A stretch of 19,690 nt of DNA, from contig DATKZJ010000108.1 in the NCBI GenBank assembly GCA_035527995.1, forward strand, positions 1-19,690, read 5' to 3'. Origin of the DNA: JAFGTF01 sp035527995 (GTDB taxonomy: Bacteria > Spirochaetota > B62-G9 > DRHN01). Below are positions 7,152 through 15,064 of this stretch, in pieces (within the stretch, counting starts at the first letter, position 1; each line of letters opens with the position of its first letter). The notes below the pieces were generated by a model. It did not search any database. It was given only the letters and a program-made list of their open reading frames with translations, and was not told the origin of the DNA. The translations under genes and the position numbers were made by a program.

Positions 7152-7637
7152 ATGAAAAGAGTACCGATCCTTATCGCTCTACTCCTCTTCGTCTTCAGCA
7201 CCGGGGCCCTCATGGCCCAGCAGACGGTGAGGCTCGGCGATCTCCCGAAGAGCGATTATATAATCCAGATATACCAGGTCATCGGCTTCCAGGAGGGGGT
7301 TGAAGGCTACCGGATTACATTCATAGATCAGAAGAACGAACCGAACTACATCTACCTTCCCACAGAGCTCCGCAACAGGTACGAGGTCTATCGGCCGCAG
7401 CTCAATACATACGCGCAGAACTTTTTCATCCTCTGGCAGAAGGGGGGGAAGATAGAGAGGGTCGAGTGGTATATGCCCCCTGTGATAAACTACAAGCTCC
7501 CCTACTTCGCTATCAAGCCGTTCGGGGAGAAGGACAAGGAGATCTTCAAGGCGATCGTCAACAGAGACGAGATCGTGCTTGGCACGGATATCGGGGGGCT
7601 TGCTCCGCAGATCCGCGCCCCTGGAGGAGGGGAGTAA
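7152..7637 (+). CDS. Small secreted protein of unknown function
   Basis: I do not recognise the family. The 161-residue product begins with a clear signal peptide (MKRVPILIALLLFVFSTGAL), probably cut after LMA at residue 22. No cysteine follows the cut, so it is not a lipoprotein. The mature part of ~139 residues is rich in aromatic residues and isoleucine, with no membrane segment and no cysteines (for example YIIQIYQVIGFQEG and NFFILWQKGGKIERVEWY), suggesting a compact beta-rich periplasmic or surface protein. It ends in a glycine-rich tail. A strong GGAGG supports the start. Codon use looks like its neighbours. Repeat cluster B begins 47 bases after its stop. That it is a real gene is likely; its role is unknown. 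Confidence 0.75.
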   Translation: MKRVPILIALLLFVFSTGALMAQQTVRLGDLPKSDYIIQIYQVIGFQEGVEGYRITFIDQKNEPNYIYLPTELRNRYEVYRPQLNTYAQNFFILWQKGGKIERVEWYMPPVINYKLPYFAIKPFGEKDKEIFKAIVNRDEIVLGTDIGGLAPQIRAPGGGE

Positions 7638-7684
7638 CAGCCTTTTTGAGTACCATCAACCGAGGGGATACATCCTCTCACGAA

Positions 7685-7799
7685 GTGCGGTTTTCTAAAC
7701 AATTGCATAGCCATTGGCAGCTGTAAAAAATAATGTTTACGGTGAACAAAGCGTCAAAAGCCCCATTCTTTCCTATTACGATTGCACATAAGGAATGGG
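7685..7799 (-). repeat. Interspersed repeat, copy B1
   Basis: This 115-base element, read on the minus strand, has the same order of blocks as A1: a terminal hairpin (CCCATTCC at 7792-7799 against the arm at 7761-7769), GGGGCTTTTGACGC, GTTCACCGTAAAC, TTATTTTTTACA, CTATGCAATTG, and GTTTAGAAAACCGCAC at the end. Over roughly 60 bases it agrees closely with A1. It has exactly the same length as copy B2. Confidence 0.8.
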
Positions 7800-7807
7800 T
7801 ATTAAAT

Positions 7808-7847
7808 CCCCGTTACCTGCAGTTTGCTGTTGGTCATGAGAAACGGG
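7808..7847 (-). repeat. Orphan 40-base hairpin repeat, near-identical to one in B2
   Basis: This 40-base unit is 39/40 identical to 7927-7966 and lies in the same orientation 119 bases away. Its ends CCCCGTT and AACGGG pair, and CAG-TTTG-CTG can form a small inner loop. It is the hairpin part of the repeat alone, lying between B1 and B2 without the rest of the element. Confidence 0.85.
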
Positions 7848-7852
7848 AATGA

Positions 7853-7967
7853 GTGCGGTTTTCTCGTAGTTGATTAACGGCTTTGCGGTATTTTAAATAA
7901 GTGTATGGAGAGAAAAGCGCCAAAAGCCCCGTTACTTGCAGTTTGCTGTTGGTCATGAGAAACGGGG
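7853..7967 (-). repeat. Interspersed repeat, copy B2, abutting aroA
   Basis: This 115-base element reads on the minus strand from CCCCGTTTCTCATGACC, one base after the aroA stop codon, to AGAAAACCGCAC. The hairpin (7927-7967, CCCCGTT against AACGGGG, seven pairs) is followed by GCTTTTGGCGCTTTT, nearly the same as in B1 (GCTTTTGACGCTTTG). Its middle part differs from A1 and B1, so family members share ends more than centres. The hairpin followed by CTTTT could act as an aroA terminator. Confidence 0.8.
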
Positions 7968-7968
7968 A

Positions 7969-9267
7969 TTAGGTGGCTATCTTATCTAAAAGATCAAAGA
8001 ACTCAGGGCAGGAAACCGCAACACAATCAGCACCCCTTACAAGAGACTTTCCTTCTGCGGCGAGAGCGAGTATTGAGGCAGCCATGGCGATTCTGTGATC
8101 TCCGCAGCTTCTTACCGCCGTACTTCTTATATCCGAAGGACCCCAAACGGAGAATCCGTCATCGCGCCCCTCTGCTTCTCCGCCGAAAGACCGCACCATA
8201 TCGACGACGGCTCGTATACGATCACTCTCCTTTACCCTGAGCTCACCCGCATCCCTCACCGTTGTCTCGCCTTCCGCAAAGAGTGCGGCGCAGGCGAGCG
8301 CAGGAAGTTCATCTATGAGGAGGGATATCTCTTCTCCCCCTACCGCGACACCACGGAGACTGGAGCTTTCGACAACGATCGTGCCGCAGGGTTCGGGGTC
8401 CGTCTCTGTATGCTCTATCTCGATCCGGGCTCCCATACGCTTCAACACTTCGAGTATGTAAGACCGTGTAGGGTTGAGACCGACATCCCTGACGACGAGC
8501 CTGGAGCCGGGTGTGACGAGCGCCGATACGATGTAGAATATTGCGGTTGAAATGTCACCCGGGATCTTAAGATCGAGTGGAAAAAGCGGCATTCGGCCGG
8601 TAACGGTCATTCTCTTCCCACGCCTGAGGGGGGTCTGGACTAGTGCCGCGTTCATGGATGAGAACATCCTCTCGGTATGGTCCCTCGTGAGAACGGTCTC
8701 ATCTACCATGGAGGTCCCCTCGACGAAGATCGAAGCGAGGAGGAGAGCCGTCTTCACCTGTGCACTCGGAACAGGGACGATGTATCTGAGATTCCTTAGT
8801 CTCCCTCCTAAAAGCAGGATGGGGAGGCGGCCGTCATTATGCTCTATCCGTGCACCGAATCTGGAGAAAGGGTCTATGACCCTCATCATCGGCCGTTTCG
8901 AAAGCGAACTGTCTCCGAAGAGCCTCGCCCGAATACGGGCACCGGCCAGAAGCCCTGTCAGGAGGCGGGCCGTTGTACCGGAGTTTCCGCAGTCCACCTC
9001 CACTGCCGGATCCTTTCCTTTCAGCTCGAAACCGGAGATTCCCTCACCTCGGACCCTCACCCTGTCACCGTTTCTTTCCATATCGACGCCGATAGATTCG
9101 AGCGCTCCGAATGTAGATCCCACGTCTCTCGAAGTTGACAGCCCTCTTAAAACACTCTCTCCGTCGGCAAGGCTCGCCAGCATGAGCGCACGGTGTGAGA
9201 TAGACTTGTCGCCCGGAACCATTATCTCCCCCCTCAAAGAACGCTTCCCCTCTACTGCTCTGTCCAA
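7969..9267 (-). CDS. aroA: 3-phosphoshikimate 1-carboxyvinyltransferase (EPSP synthase)
   Basis: This cytoplasmic enzyme transfers enolpyruvate from PEP to shikimate-3-phosphate, the sixth step of the shikimate pathway. All signatures are present: VPGDKSISHRALML (Lys about 21, Arg about 26), DCGNSGTTARLLTGLLAG (about 92-109), GDSSLSKRPM, PSAQVKTALLLA, IPGDISTAIFYIVSA, the catalytic DELPALACAAL, RVKESDRI and CGDHRIAMA. I place the start at TTG 9267, overlapping the chorismate mutase gene by 16 bases. This gives 432 residues, the family length, with a purine-rich GGGGGAGG directly upstream. An ATG at 9345 would add 26 residues lying wholly inside the chorismate mutase gene with no family resemblance; a TTG nearer the lysine motif is also possible. 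Translation is probably coupled to the gene before it. The stop abuts repeat B2. Confidence 0.95.
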   Translation of the reverse strand: MDRAVEGKRSLRGEIMVPGDKSISHRALMLASLADGESVLRGLSTSRDVGSTFGALESIGVDMERNGDRVRVRGEGISGFELKGKDPAVEVDCGNSGTTARLLTGLLAGARIRARLFGDSSLSKRPMMRVIDPFSRFGARIEHNDGRLPILLLGGRLRNLRYIVPVPSAQVKTALLLASIFVEGTSMVDETVLTRDHTERMFSSMNAALVQTPLRRGKRMTVTGRMPLFPLDLKIPGDISTAIFYIVSALVTPGSRLVVRDVGLNPTRSYILEVLKRMGARIEIEHTETDPEPCGTIVVESSSLRGVAVGGEEISLLIDELPALACAALFAEGETTVRDAGELRVKESDRIRAVVDMVRSFGGEAEGRDDGFSVWGPSDIRSTAVRSCGDHRIAMAASILALAAEGKSLVRGADCVAVSCPEFFDLLDKIAT

Positions 9268-9536
9268 TCCTCCCCCTCTCTCTGCACGCGGGAGGATTCT
9301 TCGATGATCCCGCGGAATACGTTGCGTACAAATCTTCGGGCACACCCGTCATCCACAACCGAATCTATGCGCTCGAGCACTTCGCCTTCCCTCGTTTTGT
9401 CTCTAACATCTATTTTATTCTCCCTTTTCACTCGTCCGATAAGAACGGCCTGCCGGAACCGCTTCGCCAGAAGCTTCGCCACTCTCCGGTCCAACCGGTC
9501 TATTTTTTTTCTGTGTCTCTCTATTCCGCTGTTCAC
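9252..9536 (-). CDS. Chorismate mutase, AroQ class
   Basis: This 94-residue, all-helical enzyme rearranges chorismate to prephenate for phenylalanine and tyrosine. The first helix reads RHRKKIDRLDRRVAKLLAKR. Then come the GRVKRENK segment with the active-site lysine, RDKTREGEVLERI with the arginine/glutamate pair, and a last helix VFRGIIEESSRVQ, which is typical of the AroQ fold. It is a stand-alone domain, not fused to prephenate dehydratase or dehydrogenase as in E. coli PheA and TyrA. It starts at GTG 9536 with AAAGGGG seven bases upstream. It overlaps aroA by 16 bases, so the two genes of one pathway form a tight pair, although they act on either side of chorismate synthase. Confidence 0.87.
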   Translation of the reverse strand: MNSGIERHRKKIDRLDRRVAKLLAKRFRQAVLIGRVKRENKIDVRDKTREGEVLERIDSVVDDGCARRFVRNVFRGIIEESSRVQREGEDWTEQ

Positions 9537-9565
9537 CTGTACACCCCTTTACAAAATAAGGGCTC

Positions 9566-9580
9566 TGTACCTTCGGTACA
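9566..9580. promoter_or_regulatory. Perfect palindrome between chorismate mutase and aldo/keto reductase genes
   Basis: TGTACC-TTC-GGTACA is a 6-3-6 inverted repeat in the 117-base divergent gap. It lies 30 bases upstream of the chorismate mutase start and about 35 bases before the likely -10 box of the reductase. It could be a repressor or activator site serving either gene. No T-tract follows, so a terminator is unlikely. Confidence 0.4.
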
Positions 9581-9614
9581 ATAAAATTCCATGTTTTATG
9601 CATACGCTTCTTAT

Positions 9615-9645
9615 TATATTATGAAGCATTACACATTACAGGAGG
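9615..9645 (+). promoter_or_regulatory. -10 box and ribosome-binding site of the aldo/keto reductase gene
   Basis: TATATT at 9615-9620 is a likely -10 box with only a poor -35 (around TGTTTT at 9592-9597). AGGAGG at 9640-9645, eight bases before ATG 9654, fixes that start over the upstream in-frame ATG at 9591. Confidence 0.5.
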
Positions 9646-9653
9646 AAAGTGCG

Positions 9654-10640
9654 ATGAAATATAGAACACTCGGGAAAACAGGTTTTCGGATTTCCGAGGT
9701 TTCACTTGGTACCTGGCAGCTCGGTGCGAGGTGGGGCGATAAGTTCGATCCCAAGGTAGCGGAAGAAACGCTGAACAATGCGATCGACCTCGGCATCAAC
9801 TTCATCGATACAGCAGATGTATACTCAGACGGTCTGTCTGAACACTACACCGCAAAGGTGGTGAAACAGAGAAAAGAGGATGTGTACATTGCGACAAAAT
9901 GCGGAAGGAGACTGAAACCTCATACCACCGAGGGGTACAACGATAAGAACATCAGGGGGTTCGTTGAGGACAGCCTGAAGAACATGGGAATCGACTGTAT
10001 CGATCTCATACAGCTCCACTGCCCTACCACCGAGGTCTACTACAGGCCCGAGGTTTTCGGGACTCTCGACAGGCTCGTGGAAGAAGGAAAGCTCAAGTTT
10101 TACGGGGTAAGCGTTGAGCAGGTGGAGCAGGCTATGAAGGCCATCGAGTTCCCGAACGTCTCTACAGTACAGATCATCTTCAATATGTTCCGCCAGCGCC
10201 CGAACGACCTCTTCTTCAGGGAGGCGAATCGAAAGAACGTGGGGATCATCGTGAGAGTTCCTCTCGCGAGCGGGCTGCTCAGCGGCAAATTCTCCAAAGA
10301 CACCGTTTTCGAGCCGACAGACCACAGATTCTTCAACCGCGAGGGTAAGTTCTTCGACAAGGGTGAGACCTTCGCAGGGGTTCCGTACGAGATCGGCCTC
10401 GAGGCGGTTGATCGGCTGAAATCGATATTCGGCGAGAAGGAAAACCTCGCCCTCTACGCCCTCCGGTGGGTGCTGATGTTTGATGAAGTAAGCTGCACCA
10501 TCCCCGGTGCGAGCAGGAAGGAACAGATAGTGAACAACGTGAAAAGCTCGGATCTTCCGGCTATTCCCCGGGATAAAATGGAGGAGGTCCAAAAAGTATA
10601 CGAGGACTCAATCAAGTCGTACGTTCACCAGCTCTGGTAG
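9654..10640 (+). CDS. Aldo/keto reductase
   Basis: This 328-residue NAD(P)H-dependent oxidoreductase has the (beta/alpha)8 aldo/keto reductase fold. The catalytic tetrad is visible: Asp52 and Tyr57 in FIDTADVYSDGLSE, Lys82 in YIATKCGRR, and His122 in DLIQLHCP. GVSVEQVEQ and the cofactor-phosphate region TIPGASRKEQIVNN (about 282-295) complete the family pattern. It resembles the YajO/Tas/potassium-channel-beta-type general reductases rather than a sugar-specific group; the substrate cannot be named. The ATG at 9654 has a strong Shine-Dalgarno site. The 3' end overlaps the 3' end of lhr by 16 bases on the opposite strand. Confidence 0.92.
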   Translation: MKYRTLGKTGFRISEVSLGTWQLGARWGDKFDPKVAEETLNNAIDLGINFIDTADVYSDGLSEHYTAKVVKQRKEDVYIATKCGRRLKPHTTEGYNDKNIRGFVEDSLKNMGIDCIDLIQLHCPTTEVYYRPEVFGTLDRLVEEGKLKFYGVSVEQVEQAMKAIEFPNVSTVQIIFNMFRQRPNDLFFREANRKNVGIIVRVPLASGLLSGKFSKDTVFEPTDHRFFNREGKFFDKGETFAGVPYEIGLEAVDRLKSIFGEKENLALYALRWVLMFDEVSCTIPGASRKEQIVNNVKSSDLPAIPRDKMEEVQKVYEDSIKSYVHQLW

Positions 10641-13600
10641 CCGTGCAGGACGACACCGTCCGGAAGCATTTTAAACCCGAAGGAGAGCAGTGCTTCGAGA
10701 TAGGGGCTTTCATGTACCGGTGTGCCGTTTATGAGCTCCATCCTGACACTCCGCATCGAACCGTGATCACGCTCCGTCATCGTCCTGAAGAGCTCGAGAT
10801 ACCGGGCTGTGAGTGAAGAATCCGGGGGGGCGGAGAGTTCGATCCTCTTCCCCCGGCTTCTCGAAACGAGCACGAGATCGGTCCCGTGGAACACGAGGTG
10901 GGTGGAGGGGACCCTCGGCGGCAGGCTGAATGGAAGCCCCTCGAGCCCGACCCCGCAGAGAGAGGCCGGATCGCATGCGTTCATCCAGTATACCTCATCT
11001 TCCGGCTCCCACTCACTGAAGAAACCGAGAAGGGATTCCGAACAGAACTGGACTCCCCTGATCCCTTCGAAGAAGTAGCCCGACACGACCTCTCCTCCCA
11101 GCTCCATTATCCTGAGAGTCCTGAAAAGCTTCGATAACCTCATTTGGGGCAGCTCTCTTTCGAGGATGTCACGGAATAGAACTCCGTAGCGAAGCAGAAG
11201 CTGCCGCACCAGGTCCTTGTTGATCTGTTCCTCATCCAATAGATCACGGTCCCTGGAATCGGGTCCTTCGAGAGATCCGGCCTCTGTCAGCCCTTCCACG
11301 ATATAGAAGCTCTCGCCTGCAGGGTGTATCCTGCCCCACCCTTTCCCCCCTCTTTTACGTGAAGTTTCCCCTCTTCCGAGAGACCCGGAAAACTGGCCCC
11401 CTCTCACCGGCCCGTAGGATATCGATGAAATCCGGCCGTCCCATATAAGACTCATAAGCTTCTCGGACAGCTTTCCCGCAGACAGGCCGGAAAGGGAGTA
11501 GAGATCTTTGTAGCCGAAGACCCTTCCAGCCTTTGATCTGATCTGGTCTAAAAGCTTGTCATCCTCACCTCTTTCGACATGCCGAACGAAGAGATCGAAA
11601 TCCGAGGCGAAGCAGAAACTCACGATCCTCCTGCCGCACCCGAACCATGAAAGCTCGCTCTCCTGAAGGAGGCTGTCAAGCCAACAACTCCGGTAGCCCG
11701 AAATCCTCGCAGGGAGGACTTCCGTCTCCCACAGCAGAGCGGGAAGAGGGTATCCGAAGAGCTTCTCCATTACGCTTTTCATGCCTTCGAGATTATCCTT
11801 CTTGGCCGGTTCCCCTCCTGTTAGCCCCTGGCAGAAGGCGATGAACGGTATGAGATGGCTCGCGGGTCTAGGCTTTAAGGAGGGTTCTCTCTTTTTTTTG
11901 CTCATCCGGATGAGGGTCTCAAGGTTTCTTCGGTCGCAGACCTGTGGGAATGCGGCTTTCAGCGTTATACTGTCGATGATCACTTCATCGGATTCCGCGA
12001 GGCACATTAGTGTCTCTGTCAGGACTCGTTCATCGATGCCGAACAGCTCAACCACCTCTTTTTTTTCCACCGGACCGTAGTACGCAAGCCACTCACCCAG
12101 CAGATCGGAGAATGTCGATCCTGTGTGCTGAAGCCTGGCGAACTCTGCGGGAGGGTTCTCACCGGCGAGGGGGCTCATGTCGAGCATCTCCTGCTCGATA
12201 CCTAGTGAGTCTAGAAGCCTCGGGACTGTCTCGAGGGCGGTTACGGATCGAACCCCACATCCCGGGGGCCGGACAGTCACGAGCCTGTCGGCAATCGAGC
12301 TCACAATCGCTTCGGCAGCCGTATCCCAGTCCCTCTCTATCCCCAGTAGAAGGTTCTCCCATTCCTTTTGAGGAATGAGCACGCGATCCTTCACAAACGA
12401 GAGAAGCTCATCCGCTGTTTTCGGGCCGTATCCGGGATATGTCCGCTGCGCCTTCTCTTCTAACTCCCGGACGATCCTGTCTTCTATCCTCGGCCTGAGA
12501 CTCGAGGAACCGACGACCTCCCTCATGATCTCCTCGCTGAGGGAGGATGTGCGCTTTGCGTCCGGCTCATCACCGGTGTACATATGCTTATCCGTCTGCC
12601 GGAAGACGATTCCCCCTGCAAAAGGAGAAGGGCTTAGGGTTTCCACCTCAGAGACACCGATGCGTCCGTCTTCGAGCTCATCGAGGAGGGTCTTCAACGT
12701 CTCGAGATCGAATTCGTCCCTGAGACATGAGCGCCATGTCTCCGCAAGTATGGGAAAATCATCGTAGTCCATTACAGCTTCGAGGAGCTTTTTCGCTCTG
12801 AGACGGAGAAGCCAGAGCGGCCTCCTTTTCCACGCACTTCTCGGTAAAAGCAGGGAAACTGCTGCGTTCTCCCTGAACCTCGAAGAGAAAAGACCGGTAT
12901 GTTCCAGTTTTTTTCGGAGGAGCTCCTCGACCCTGTCGCTTTTCACTGAGGTCAGTATTCGTTTGAGGTCGAACCTGTCCTGTGAAAGGATCATCACACA
13001 CTCGTCATCGGAAAAAACCTCAAGAGGAAGACCGTTTCTCTTTTCCCATGCCGCCTGGAGCAGGATGCTGAACGGCCGATTGACCCGGTTCCCCCAGAGT
13101 GTGTGGAGGATCGTCCTCCCCTCGCCGTCCCTGCAGTGCTCTACAAGAAGGTGGTGTTTGTGAGGAAGTACCCTACCAGTACTCATCTTCTGCCGTTCGA
13201 GGAAGCCTGTGAGCCTGTGGCAAGCGGTCTCATCGAGGAAGAAGCGGTCTTTCAGCACTCTTTCGAATTCAGGAGAACCCACCTTCGGGCCCCATCTCTC
13301 GAGGAATTCGGCTATCTTGGAGGCGAAGAAAAAACCGCGGGATGGTTTCTCGGCTTTCCAGAAGACGAGCGAGTTTATATTTCCCTGCCATGGAACGACC
13401 TCCACCTTTTGGCTGTCTATCGAGACGATCCTCCACCGCTGCGCGCCGATGATAAAGCTGTCGTTCGGCCTCCTCTCCCACACGAACTCCTCGTCGAGCT
13501 CGCCGATCTTTGCTCCCGACCCCTGTACGCGCAGATCGTAGTACCCCCTGTCCGGAATCGTGCCGCCGGAACTGTACAGGAGCCTTAAGCATCCATCTCT

Positions 13601-15052
13601 CCCGCGTACAGTATTCGATATTCGATCGATATGCACACGCCCAAAAAGCTCCCGTATCCTGCTCCCCTTGTACCGCCCGGAGAGCATCGCCAGCACGAGA
13701 TCAAACTGCCCTCTCGTGAGAGAGTGATAAGGGTAGCTCGTCCGCAAGGTAGAAAAGAGCTCGTCGATATCCCATGGCTCGATTCCGGTCATCGAGACTA
13801 CTATCTGGGAGAGCAGATCCAGCGGACACAAAACAGGCTCGCTCTCCTCCACCTCTCCGTCCATGATAGATCGCGCCATTACCGCTGCATCGAGTATGTC
13901 CCTCGGGTGTGTCGGATAAAGCCTTCCTCTCGTGGTACTGTGAACAGAGTGCCCGGCCCTTCCTATGCGCTGGAGCCCAGAGACCACGGAAGAGGGTGTC
14001 CCGACCAGCACGACCTCGTCCAGCTCGCCGATGTCTATCCCGAGCTCGAGAGAGCTCGTCGCAACGATCGCCTTGAGCCTGCCCTCCTTCATGCGGGCCT
14101 CGACAACAGAGCGCAGCTCCCTCGAAAGAGAGCCGTGATGGGAGTAGGCGATCCCAGGCTGTTTCTCGTTGAGGAGCGAGGCGAGCTTCTCACACTGCCT
14201 CCTCGTGTTGGTGAAGATCAGTGTCGAGCGGTTCTTGTCTATTATATCTATAATCTCACCGGTAATCTCCTCCCAAAAGCCGCCCTGCTGTCCCTCGAGC
14301 CCATTTACCGAAACCAGTATGTTTTTCGGAGCCTTCTGTTTCACTATGCTCACAGGACGCGGAGTAAAGATCTCTTTCCCGTTTCTTACCTCCCGCCTGT
14401 AACCTCCCACGAAACGGGCAACGAGCTCGAGAGGGGCTGCGGTCGCGGAAAGCGCGATCCTCTGGAACTCCGACGCCATTCCCACTATACGTTCTACTGC
14501 TGTAATGAGGTGGGTCCCCCGCTTGTTCGAGCACACCGCGTGAACCTCATCGAGGATCGTCACCCTCACGTCTTTCAGCAACAGGCGTGCTCTGGGAGAG
14601 CTGAGGATGAGGTTGAGAGACTCCGGTGTGGTGATAAGGATCTGGGGGTGATGCCGTACCATACGCTGCCGCTCTGCCGGGGGTGTGTCCCCACTCCTCA
14701 CAAGCACGCGTATGTCGGGAAAAAAAAGTTCATCTGCTTTAAAGAGGAGTGCTATCTCCTGCAGGGGCCCTATCAAATTCCTTCTCACATCGTTGTTCAG
14801 CGCCTTGAGAGGCGAGATGTAGAGCACACTCGTCCGCTCCGGCGGGAGGCTCCCTGTGATGATCCGGTCGAGCGACAGGAGAAACGCAGCGAGGGTCTTT
14901 CCGCTCCCTGTCGGTGCGCTCACGAGTACGTTGCCCCCCTCGACTATCCGGGCCCAGGCTTTTTCCTGTATCCCGAGCGGCCGCTCGAACCGACCCAAAA
15001 ACCACTTCTTTACGAGGGGATGAAAGTTGTCGAGGATAGTTTTGTGTGTCAT
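10625..15052 (-). CDS. lhr: Lhr-type large DEAD/DEAH helicase
   Basis: The 1475-residue product is close to E. coli Lhr (1538). Lhr proteins are superfamily 2, DNA-stimulated 3'-5' translocases linked to DNA repair. Visible motifs are Walker A SAPTGSGKT (45-53), Ia ISPLKAL, TTPESL, II DEVH (168-171), III LSATA (201-205), IV LIFTNTRRQCEKLASLL, V ATSSLELGIDIG and VI QRIGRAGH (361-368). RecA domains fill the first ~430 residues. The Lhr-core winged-helix region follows, and the long C-terminal extension ends in a domain with YWMNACDPASLCGVGL and LVFHGTDLVLVSRSRGKRI. I chose ATG 15052 (MTHKTILDNFHPLV) over an upstream ATG at 15100, because the family N-terminus starts there and an extended -10 box lies between the two. 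No Shine-Dalgarno site is visible. Confidence 0.93.
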   Translation of the reverse strand: MTHKTILDNFHPLVKKWFLGRFERPLGIQEKAWARIVEGGNVLVSAPTGSGKTLAAFLLSLDRIITGSLPPERTSVLYISPLKALNNDVRRNLIGPLQEIALLFKADELFFPDIRVLVRSGDTPPAERQRMVRHHPQILITTPESLNLILSSPRARLLLKDVRVTILDEVHAVCSNKRGTHLITAVERIVGMASEFQRIALSATAAPLELVARFVGGYRREVRNGKEIFTPRPVSIVKQKAPKNILVSVNGLEGQQGGFWEEITGEIIDIIDKNRSTLIFTNTRRQCEKLASLLNEKQPGIAYSHHGSLSRELRSVVEARMKEGRLKAIVATSSLELGIDIGELDEVVLVGTPSSVVSGLQRIGRAGHSVHSTTRGRLYPTHPRDILDAAVMARSIMDGEVEESEPVLCPLDLLSQIVVSMTGIEPWDIDELFSTLRTSYPYHSLTRGQFDLVLAMLSGRYKGSRIRELFGRVHIDRISNTVRGRDGCLRLLYSSGGTIPDRGYYDLRVQGSGAKIGELDEEFVWERRPNDSFIIGAQRWRIVSIDSQKVEVVPWQGNINSLVFWKAEKPSRGFFFASKIAEFLERWGPKVGSPEFERVLKDRFFLDETACHRLTGFLERQKMSTGRVLPHKHHLLVEHCRDGEGRTILHTLWGNRVNRPFSILLQAAWEKRNGLPLEVFSDDECVMILSQDRFDLKRILTSVKSDRVEELLRKKLEHTGLFSSRFRENAAVSLLLPRSAWKRRPLWLLRLRAKKLLEAVMDYDDFPILAETWRSCLRDEFDLETLKTLLDELEDGRIGVSEVETLSPSPFAGGIVFRQTDKHMYTGDEPDAKRTSSLSEEIMREVVGSSSLRPRIEDRIVRELEEKAQRTYPGYGPKTADELLSFVKDRVLIPQKEWENLLLGIERDWDTAAEAIVSSIADRLVTVRPPGCGVRSVTALETVPRLLDSLGIEQEMLDMSPLAGENPPAEFARLQHTGSTFSDLLGEWLAYYGPVEKKEVVELFGIDERVLTETLMCLAESDEVIIDSITLKAAFPQVCDRRNLETLIRMSKKKREPSLKPRPASHLIPFIAFCQGLTGGEPAKKDNLEGMKSVMEKLFGYPLPALLWETEVLPARISGYRSCWLDSLLQESELSWFGCGRRIVSFCFASDFDLFVRHVERGEDDKLLDQIRSKAGRVFGYKDLYSLSGLSAGKLSEKLMSLIWDGRISSISYGPVRGGQFSGSLGRGETSRKRGGKGWGRIHPAGESFYIVEGLTEAGSLEGPDSRDRDLLDEEQINKDLVRQLLLRYGVLFRDILERELPQMRLSKLFRTLRIMELGGEVVSGYFFEGIRGVQFCSESLLGFFSEWEPEDEVYWMNACDPASLCGVGLEGLPFSLPPRVPSTHLVFHGTDLVLVSRSRGKRIELSAPPDSSLTARYLELFRTMTERDHGSMRSVRMELINGTPVHESPYLEALLSFGFKMLPDGVVLHGYQSW

Positions 15053-15064
15053 CGGTATGTAGAA

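Noticed and set aside
544..7653. Shared GCCTTTT(T)GAGTAC at 544-556 and 7640-7653
   Set aside because: It lies outside the repeat boundaries and in the opposite relative orientation to the repeats; too short to claim as a further repeat.
7808..7967. Possible CRISPR (two 40-base direct repeats)
   Set aside because: There are only two copies, spaced by 79 bases of element-like sequence, repeats are one part of a larger unit, and no cas gene is near.
9268..9345. N-terminal extension of AroA to an ATG at 9345
   Set aside because: The 26 extra residues lie within chorismate mutase in another frame and do not look like EPSP synthase.
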